A stretch of DNA of 64,000 nucleotides. It comes from Persicaria tinctoria (lineage: Eukaryota; Streptophyta; Magnoliopsida; Caryophyllales; Polygonaceae). Position numbers and translations under genes: made by a program. Positions 56,703 through 64,000 of the stretch are shown here, one piece after another (the stretch's first letter is position 1; each line of letters begins with the position of its first letter). Where the stretch lies: assembly GCA_037127255.1 (NCBI GenBank), contig JBANSL010000013.1, positions 24,523,688-24,587,687 of the forward strand, read 5' to 3'. The notes under the pieces were generated by a model, which saw only the letters and a list, made by a program, of their open reading frames with translations, ran no database searches and had not been told where the DNA came from.

Positions 56703-59700
56703 ATGGAGAAACTGCGAGAAGCGGTCATCAAATTGGCATCTTCCAACCAGAAGAACCCCTTATCGTCCTCCCAGATCGCCCTCATCGACCAGCGCCTCCG
56801 TGACTCCTTCCCGCACGGTCTTCGCCTCCCTTCCCATCCCACTTACGCCTCCGTAAATCCCTCTTCTTCCTCTCTTGTTTTCCCCTCTTCAATTTTGCCT
56901 TTTTTTCTTATGCATTGTTTCGGTTTCTTGGTTTCTTGATTCCTGGGTCTTGTTCATGTGTGTCATGAAACTGCAACCGGCGATTAAATGATAGACTACA
57001 GTATCTGGATGCTTAATTGGTGATTTTTTAAACCCAATTTCCATCTGTGTGATTAGGTTTTTCATGAAATGTTCCAACAGGAAAAGATCATACTACCCAT
57101 TTAGGGCGTGTTTGGTATCCCTCGCTATGGGTTTTCAGTATCAGTCAGTGTGTCTGATTTTTAACTCATAGGTTAGTTTTTCGGAAAAAAAAATTTGAAT
57201 GGGTTAGGCTAAAAAGTTGATAAGATACTTACAATGTATAATGTGGGTCGATAAGGAGCTTATAAATCTATAAAAATCACTCTTATTGGCCCTATGCTGA
57301 GTGCCATTAAAAAATGCTTATAGATTACCTCAGTTGGCTGTTTCCAATTTTTTAATGGGGTGCTTTTTGGATGTGTAGATGATAATCAGGGCAATAACAG
57401 AACTGAGTGATGAAAGAGGGTCATCTAAGGATTCGATTTCAGAGCATGTGAAGGCAAATTGTGATGATCTTCCGTGGGCTCACAATAGTATGTTGAGCAA
57501 TCACTTGAATAGGCTTTGTGATGAGGGTCTCATTATCCTCATTGATTGTGATCGGTATACGATTCCTGGGTTTAGTCAGAATACCGTTCCTAAGAAAGGA
57601 AAACATGCTGGGATGATGAAGCAGAAGATAAGGTGTCAAGAGAATTTAAAGGAGTATAGAGGACATCCACATGGGAGTGCTTCAAATGAGAGGAAATTAA
57701 GAAGTGGGAGACGTAGATTGGTTCTTCAAGAGAGCGAGGATGAGCTTGTAGGATTGGATAGCTGTCAGGAGATCGGGGATGAACATTTGGTAGTTGATGG
57801 TATGGAAGAGGAAAAAGGTCAAGAGGTGGTGGGAGTTGATGGTAAGGAAGAGGATAATCACGAGACTCAAGAAAGTGAAGTGTTTGGGAAAGGAGGCAAT
57901 CTAGAAAAGCCAAAGAGATTGAGCCCAAAGCAAAGTATTTCAGAGATGGTAAAGATTCGTCGTAGAAAAACAGAGGGAAAATGTGATCAATTGGTCACTG
58001 TAGTAGTTGAAGAGAAATCTTTGGTGGATAAGTGCCAAGATAAGACCCGAAGTGAAACTTTAGCCTTGGAAGACAATACGGATGGTGGTATCTTGATGAA
58101 TAATAAAGCATCTTTTGAGACTCCGGTGAAGACAGTGAAGACGAATGGAGAGAAACTAAAGATCTATGTCAGAAAAAGAGAAAGAAAATGTGATCAACTT
58201 CTCAGTGGAGGGAGCGATAAGAAATTTTTGGTGGATGAGTGTCAAGATAAGACCAGAAGTGAAGCATTAGCCTTGGAAGATGATAATAATGGTGGTGACT
58301 TGAAGAATAATGATACGGCTGTTGAGACTCCGCTGAAGAAGAGGAAGAAGGATGCAGAAGAAGTAAAGATTCGTCGCAGCAATAGAGGAAGGAAATGTGA
58401 TCAATTGTTCACTGTAGGGACGGAAGAGAAATCTTTGATGGATGAGTGCCAAGATAATATCAAAAATAAAGCATTAGCCTTGGAACATGATAATAATGGT
58501 GGTGATTTGATGAATAATGATATGTCTTTTGCGACTTCTCTGAAGAAGAGGAAGACGGATGCAGAAATAGTAACGACTCGTCGCAGCAATAGAGGAAGGA
58601 AGTGTGATCAATCGGTCAATGTAGGGACGGAAGAGCAATCTGTGGGGGATGAGTGCCAAGATAAGACCAGAAATGAAACGTTAGCCTTGGAAGATGATAA
58701 CAATGAAGGTGACTTGATGAATAATGGTACATCTGTTGAGACTCCGCTGAAGAAAAGGAAGAAGGATGGAGAAGAAATAAAGGTTCGTCGCAGCAATAGA
58801 GGAAGGAAGTGTGATCAATTGGTCGATGTAGGGATCAAAGAGCAGTCTGTGGGGATTGAGTGCCAAGATAAGACCAGAAATGAAACATTAGCCTTGGAAG
58901 ATGATAATAATGGAGGTGAGTTGATGAATAATGGTACATCTGTTGAGACTCCGCTGAAGAAAAAGAAGGATGCAGAAAAAGCAACGATCTGTCGCAGCAA
59001 CAGAGAAAGGAAATGTGATGCATTGGTCACTGTAGGGACTGTAGAGAAATCAGTGGGAGATGAGTGCCAAGATAAGACCAGAAATGAAACTTTAGCCTTG
59101 AAAGATGATAACAATGGAGGTGACTTGATGAATAATGGTATGTCTTTTGTGACTCCGCGGAAGAAAAGGACGAAGGCTGTAGAAATAGTGAAGAACTGCA
59201 GTAGCAAAAGAGGAAGAAAATGTGATCAACCCCTCACCGGAGGAGGGGATGAAGAGAAATATTTGGTGGATGAGTGCCTAGATAAGACCCAAAATGAAAT
59301 TTTGGCCTTTGGAGATGATAGCAATGACAGTGGCATGACGAAGAAGCGTGCAGAGAAATGGACAGGTCCGGTTGTTTGTGGTGTTGCTACGAAGTTGCCC
59401 AAGTTAATTGAAGAACGGCGCGTTACTAGGCAGTTAAGTAAGTCTAAAGAACAGCCAAATAAGTTGATCATATCTCCTGTTAATTCATTTCCGAGTTCCA
59501 AGCACCGGGAATATGATAATCAAGGAGATGCTTTAAAATCTCCCAAGCCAATGGAACCAGAACGGCGCTTTACTAGGCGGTCAAGTAAGTCTAAAGAACA
59601 GCTGAATAAGTTGATCATATCTCCCGTTAATCCACTTCCTAGTTCCAAGCTTAAACGTGGAAATCAACAAGAGGCTTCGAAATCTCCCAAGCAAGTGGAA

Positions 59701-60682
59701 TCAGAACAGCGTGTTACTTGGAAGTCGAGTGTGTCTAAAGAGCAGCCGAATAAGTTGATCATATCTCCAGTTAACCCTCTTCCAAGTTCCAAGCATCCAG
59801 AACATGATCAAACAGAGGCTTCAAAATCGCCCAAATCAGTACAGCGCATTACTCAGAAGGTTGTATCTCCTGTTACTCCACTTCCAAGTTCCAAGATTCA
59901 GGAACATGATAATCAACCAGAGGCTTCAATTCAGAGCTATCAAGAGGCCAAGGTAACTTTTGGTTTATTTTGTAGTCTGAGTGACGGAGCAATTTCACAT
60001 TCATCTTCGTCTAACAATATGAATCTTTTGCTAGAATAATTGGCCATCCTGGGTTCAATCTCTTCTCCAGACGGCCTTCTTTGGTAACTGCAAAGTTCAT
60101 GCAAATGTCGAGAACAGCTTATGCAAGTTTTGTTGCTTGGATTGCAAGAATGGAGCCCTTTGTAGCTCCTGTCTTATCTCTCACAAAGATCATCGTGTCA
60201 TTCAGGTTTCGTATAAACGCAGATTTTGTTAGTTAAGCTGAATTCTGGTTAGCAAATTGAGTGCTTGGTTACTTCAATTTGGTCCTCAAAACCGACATCT
60301 TTCTATTGTCTTGGCAGATAAAGCATGCAGTCTCCGAAGATGCAGTTGACATCTCCGACATTGAAATAAATGTAGACATATCAGGAATCCATACCTACAA
60401 GCCGAATTCGGAAACTCTCATTGTTTTGAAAAGAATGATCCGTTCAGGGCATTATTTTGCTGGGAACGCCGCTCCCTGCTTCTTCTGCAAGCGCCCCATT
60501 CCTAATCTGTTCGACTTTTGTTCTCTCAACTGCAAGGTAACCCTCTCCTCTTTCATCATTCTTTCAGTTCTAAATGCTGTTTTGGTTTTGATATTCGCCC
60601 GTTGAGTTGCAATTCGTTCTGATTCGCATTCCAGTATGAGCAATGGATGGCTGATTCCGCCTCGCCTTGCAAGATCAAGTGA
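56703..60682 (+). CDS. Linker-histone (H1/H5) domain protein with C-terminal PLATZ zinc-binding domain, 1053 aa
   Basis: Exons: 56703-56852, 57379-59952, 60035-60205, 60318-60536, 60635-60682 (3162 nt; every junction is phase 0). Residues about 44-110 are a winged-helix H15 domain (HPTYAS / MIIRAITELSDERGSSKDSI, then NHLNRLCDEGLIIL), which binds nucleosomal linker DNA. Residues about 240-700 are seven 69-aa charged repeats with RSNRGRKCDQ and TPLKKRKKD, likely nuclear targeting and DNA contact. Residues about 735-900 repeat NKLIISPVNPLPSSK (Ser-Pro sites). Residues 909-1053 are PLATZ (NNWPSWVQSLLQTAFFGNC, LCKFCCLDCKNGALCSSC, SHKDHRVIQ, CFFCKRPIPN, FDFCSLNCK). PLATZ proteins are plant zinc-dependent DNA-binding regulators, normally about 200-260 aa. 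The chromatin or transcription role is inferred; the fusion is unusual. Confidence 0.82.
57979..59340 (+). repeat. Seven tandem 207-bp coding repeats
   Basis: The KCD codon triplet recurs at 57979, 58186, 58393, 58600, 58807, 59011 and 59218. Spacing is 207 bp except one of 204 bp, so the frame is kept. Each unit runs: basic patch R[GE]RKCD, then an acidic ECQDKTRNETLALEDDNNGG segment, then MNN..S.ETP.KKRK. Units three to six are most alike, pointing to recent expansion of the middle of the array. Confidence 0.95.
59434..59905 (+). repeat. Four copies of a coding repeat of about 147 bp
   Basis: The core KLIISPVNPLPSSK recurs at 59461, 59608 and 59752, with a shortened fourth copy near 59857. 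Spacing is 147, 144 and about 105 bp. Each is followed by a variable E/D/Q segment and SKSPK, then R.T..SSKSKEQ. Confidence 0.9.
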
Positions 60683-61286
60683 GGTCACCTCAACACCTTC
60701 GGAGCACTTGTTGATCATCTGGTGTTATTTCATAAGATGTGCTAGGGCCAAAATGTGTAATATTTAAGAGCTTATGCTGTGAAGAAAACACTAATGACCA
60801 TTTCAACGAAGCTCTCATTTTAAACCATTTCTTCCACTGTAACTTTGCAAGTACCATGTTTTCACTGGAGTGTTAGATTGAGATTTGAGAGTATAAATGC
60901 AAGTAGTTTGTAAAGTGGTAATTTTTCGTATAATTTTTAAACAATGTTCATAACTTTTCATTTGAGTGTTAGATTGAAAGAAAGGAAACGATTGATAAAG
61001 TTGACATATATGATGGTAAATTAAAATTTTGATCATCTAAGATCTTTGTTTTTAAAAAAGGCGATTTAAATGACATACTCATCTAAAAATTATTATTCGT
61101 ATACATTTTGTAAGAGGATAAAAATATATAAAATGTCGAAATTTTTTTTATCAATTTTTTTAATATAATTTCATAAATAGTAATCCTTTCGTTTGACAAA
61201 ATTTGTCATTTATGTACACTTTTTTATGATAAAAAACTATATAAAATATCAATAGTTAATTTAAAAAAATAATTTCATACTTGTTA
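60683..61286. other. 3' UTR of the H1-PLATZ gene and AT-rich intergenic DNA
   Basis: A Stowaway-like half (aatcctttcgtttgacaaaatttgtc near 61180) is visible, but no matching end was found. No gene is recognised. Confidence 0.45.
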
Positions 61287-61975
61287 CAACAGCAACACTA
61301 TTAAGTAATTCTCGTAATAGAGCGGGGTATGGGGGTCATGATGTACGCATTTTTTCCCTGACATGCCAGTAGAGTGTTTCCAAAGGACTCAAATCATCGC
61401 AAACTAACGATCATAAGAGACAACGAGAAAAGAAATGACATCCAAAAGCAAAACAGAACAAATCTAAAGCATAAACAAGCAAACTAAGAATCTTTGACCC
61501 GATTGCGACTCCTCTAGTAATCTAGATCCATGGTCATGTCTTCCGTAAGGGATAAGAGAGCAAGGTCTTGGCGAACAACTTCTATCAAACTCTTATTGGG
61601 TCTACCTCTGCCATGACGAAAATCTCTTAAATCCAAACTCTCGCACCTCCGCACAGGTACCGTCGATTGCCTTCTCTGAACATGTTGTACTAACGAAGCC
61701 TACCTTCACACATCTTTACCCCAATGTGGGTCACCCCAACCTTGCTCCGAATAACCTCGTTTCCGAACTTGTCTAATCTGGTATGCCCACACATCCAATG
61801 TAGCATTCTCATTTCTGTCATTAAAATCTTTTGCTCTTGAGCCTTAGTAATTGGCCAACACTCGGCCTCGTACAACATGGCTGGACGGACAACCACCATA
61901 TAGAACTTTCCTTTAAGTTTAGGAGGAACTCTTCTGTTGCAAAGGATTCCAGACACGCTCCTTTCCTTATGCCAC
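61287..61975 (-). mobile_element. RTE-clade LINE fragment, antisense
   Basis: The minus-strand frame 61956-61690 encodes VPPKLKGKFYMVVVRPAMLY, EMRMLHWMCGHTRLDKFGN and IRSKVGVTHIG, the C-terminal RT region of plant RTE elements, then loses frame. The 3' end, at the left, carries a complement of TTGCTGTTGT. It is related to the copy at 49413-50080. The 5' side is cut by the retroposon beginning at about 61976. Confidence 0.82.
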
Positions 61976-62490
61976 CCTATTTTTATTTTTATTTTTATTA
62001 GGAAAAAATTCGAGGGCCGGACCGACCCGACACCTCGAGAGGCCTACAGAGTCGGCAAACGGCGAACCGTCTAAACATACAACGTAAAAATAGGAAAAAG
62101 GTGCAGAAAAAAATGTGAAACGCAAACAGATACAGTCAAGCAAGCGAGCCAATCCCAGAATAGTCGGGGACAACATAGAAGAAGAGCTGACGCCAAGCAC
62201 CACCAAGCAGTGACACCGCTGCCCAGCGGTACATTAGGAGTCCCTGTGGGCAGTGAAGACGAACCTCCAAGGAAATTTCCGTATGACGGAGTCGTCTCGA
62301 TACACACCGCCTCGACCCCAACCAGACCCGACACCGGACGCCAGAGCCCCTGCTAGAAGCGAAACGCCAAGAACAAACAGACACGCAGACGAGAACCACC
62401 CATGAAGAAGCACCAAGAAGCCCTTTCGGGATATCATTGTAGCCCTATCGGGATTTAATCAGACCCTTACGGGATTTATTTTCACTCTAC
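61976..62490 (-). mobile_element. Non-LTR retroposon copy 3, hairpin family, truncated
   Basis: An antisense (A4T)n-like tail (tatttttatttttattttta at 61978-61999) starts it. The conserved 3' region (62010-62360) matches copy 1, and the three CCC-NNNN-GGG mini-palindromes lie at about 62419-62476. The hairpin region is absent, indicating 5' truncation. No clear target duplication was found. Confidence 0.68.
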
Positions 62491-63060
62491 ACGAGCGGGT
62501 TCACTCAAAGATGGAACAACGTATATAAATCCAACCGACTATGAAATCAGATTTATATAAGACAACCATCTCGAATTATATAGAAATATAAGAGATTCGG
62601 GAGCCTAGATAGAAAGGCCAGAATTGTATTACCCAAGAGCCAAAATCAAGGGCAAGTGAGTCAAATTGTATGAAAACAAGTTAATAAGCGAGATTAGACT
62701 CTTAGGAAAGACTGAATTCGGAGTCGACCACTGCGAGGTTAGCCTCAAAAGGAAAGGGATTCGGGGGTGGAGGAGGAAAGAAATCCGAGAATTGGCAGCG
62801 ATCGAGGTGAAAGGGATACTAAACTCGATTGGGCAGTCGATGAGATGGATTTTCGACCACCAAAGAGGAGATTTTTAGCCTCCAATGAGGTAGTACTCAA
62901 TTAGATTTTTATTGAAGTCCTATGTTTTTAATTTTTAATTTATTTTAACCCAATTACATATTTATACCCTCAGTGAGAGCAATTTTACCTCCCAAATAAG
63001 ATATTTTTATGTTTATTTTGTTTTATTTATATTATTTTGATTTAAACCTTTTATCACCCT
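62491..63060. other. Unassigned repeat-like DNA
   Basis: The frame at 62666-62878 has no recognisable domain. Phrases such as 'cctccNaatgagg' and 'cctcccaaataag' introduce the minisatellite that follows. It is probably retroelement debris. Confidence 0.35.
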
Positions 63061-63067
63061 TATATGA

Positions 63068-63310
63068 GGTGAGGGTTTCGGCTCCCGAAGGAGGGGTGTC
63101 GGCTCCCAGAGGAGGGTTACAACTCCCTAAGGAGTAATTTCGGCTCCCGAAGGAGTAGTGGTGGCTCCCATAGGGAGGGGTTTTAACTTTTAACTCCCAA
63201 AGGAGTAGTGGTGGCTCCCATAGGGAGGGGTTATGACTCCCGGAGGAGTGGTGGTGGTGGCACACTGGCTCCATAGGGAAGGGTACCGGCTCCCAAAGGA
63301 GTTTCGGGTT
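63068..63310. repeat. Minisatellite with CTCCC-NNN-GGAG core
   Basis: About nine imperfect units of 20-30 bp have the core GGCTCCCNNAGGAG, often followed by 'tagtggt' or 'gggtt'. One 42-bp stretch is duplicated nearly exactly (about 63141 and 63195). Each core is a small palindrome. Confidence 0.88.
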
Positions 63311-64000
63311 ATGGATAATCGAAGGATAGAGCTAAGGTACGAACCTGGATGGAGGAAAAGGAAGAAGAGCCGATGGGAGGGCTAGTGACAAGGGAGGGTG
63401 AGGCAAGGGCGGGGAAAGGAGGGAGGGTGGTGGACGGGCAAGGGAAAGAAGCCAGGGAGGGAGGGTGTCACTCTATTTATTACAAGTATAAAATTATTTT
63501 TAAAAATTAATGAAAAAAAAGTTGATATTTCATACCGTATAATTTTTATTATTCTAAAAAAACATGTATAATTAATAAACTAGTACTTTTCCCGTACCTT
63601 GTACGGGTCAGTATTTGTATATTCATTTACCGCTTTAGTATTCCAACATACCATGAATATATTTCATTTGATTTGAATTGTTGTCCGGCTTACAATTACA
63701 ACCCCTGTTATAATACAATAACAGTTACAATCACAAACAAAAGTCTCATAATTGATAAGAGGACAAATGAAAATTATATCATTCAACGTACAGAACGATG
63801 GGTTTATTACACCCAATATCTCATAAAACATAATGCACATATATATAAACAAAAGTCCCATAGTATATATGTTAAGTTACAAACATGGTGTTACGGTAAC
63901 AAATCACAATGACATTTGAGATACCCAAATGGACCATTCTGCACTAAGTATGACTGCAAAAACAATATCCCACACAAGTGAAGTCGGAAAGTCCTGCCAA
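63311..64000. other. G-rich then AT-rich sequence, no gene recognised
   Basis: Positions 63330-63470 are purine-rich (gggagg repeats), followed by a degenerate Stowaway-like arm (63470-63575). A CCCGTACCTTGTACGGG hairpin lies at 63593-63609. The remaining sequence to the edge has open frames without motifs. Confidence 0.4.

Noticed and set aside
57100..57140. Left end of another Tourist-like MITE (gcgtgtttggtatcc) in intron 1 of the H1-PLATZ gene
   Set aside because: No matching right end or target duplication could be found within the intron.
57439..59501. Series of minus-strand frames of 60-130 aa
   Set aside because: They repeat with the 207-bp coding array of the H1-PLATZ gene and are antisense shadows.
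60035..60682. PLATZ exons as an independent gene
   Set aside because: The preceding intron is 82 bp, the first PLATZ exon has no ATG before the conserved core, and the upstream exon joins in phase 0. A separate start would have to lie inside the repeat exon.
63068..63310. CRISPR-like repeats
   Set aside because: Units are imperfect, without regular spacers, and this is plant nuclear DNA; it is a minisatellite.

Overview
The window is plant nuclear DNA, almost certainly from a eudicot. The host genes have plant-type introns and belong to plant-expanded families (O-fucosyltransferase-like/GT106, PLATZ zinc finger). There is one nuclear tRNA-Ser(AGA) gene. The rest is a dense mosaic of plant transposable elements. 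I cannot name the species. Three intron-containing protein genes stand out, all on the + strand: a CREST/HlyIII-like small multipass membrane protein (27884-30420, 6 exons, 251 aa), an O-fucosyltransferase-like type II membrane protein (36763-44587, 10 exons, 565 aa), and a linker-histone (H1/H5) winged-helix protein joined in frame to a C-terminal PLATZ zinc-binding domain (56703-60682, 5 exons, 1053 aa).

Layout. 1-9.9 kb is repeat-rich: non-autonomous hAT elements with perfect or near-perfect 8-bp target duplications (788-1248, 1438-4252, 2963-3829 nested in the previous one, 6121-7271), a retroposon with a 15-bp target duplication (1678-2934), LTR debris, and a deleted Athila-type element with a recognisable tRNA-Asp primer-binding site (about 7.7-9.55 kb). 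About 9.91-26.03 kb is one degenerate PIF/Harbinger transposon (transposase and Myb/trihelix-like ORF1, both on the minus strand). It is split by an 11.8-kb Athila-lineage Ty3/gypsy retrotransposon (12449-24218, TSD acgac) and by a 690-bp hAT element (24264-24953, TSD ggagtact). Then come the CREST-like gene, an intergenic stretch with Tourist-like and Stowaway MITEs and an L1 fragment (30.4-36.7 kb), the O-fucosyltransferase gene, tRNA-Ser, an L1 tail (47479-49184), an RTE-type LINE inserted in a Stowaway MITE (49301-50194), and a 5.2-kb non-autonomous Mutator-like element (50589-55812, TSD taatttttt). That element carries a TGTCACC minisatellite, a Tourist-like element, a retroposon copy, a hAT element, and what looks like a captured VAMP72 longin exon. 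Nested Stowaways follow (55982-56490), then the H1-PLATZ gene, and finally LINE/retroposon relics and a minisatellite to the window end.

The three host genes do not form an obvious pathway. The most unusual feature is the linker-histone/repeat/PLATZ fusion: exon phases are continuous, the intron before the PLATZ exons is only 82 bp, and the PLATZ part has no usable start codon of its own. Its second exon holds seven 207-bp coding repeats followed by four copies of a roughly 147-bp repeat. Second in interest are a retroposon family (three copies) marked by a strong hairpin and triple CCC-NNNN-GGG mini-palindromes, and the probable gene-capturing Mutator-like element. All boundaries and identities come from reading the sequence; no alignment or database search was run.
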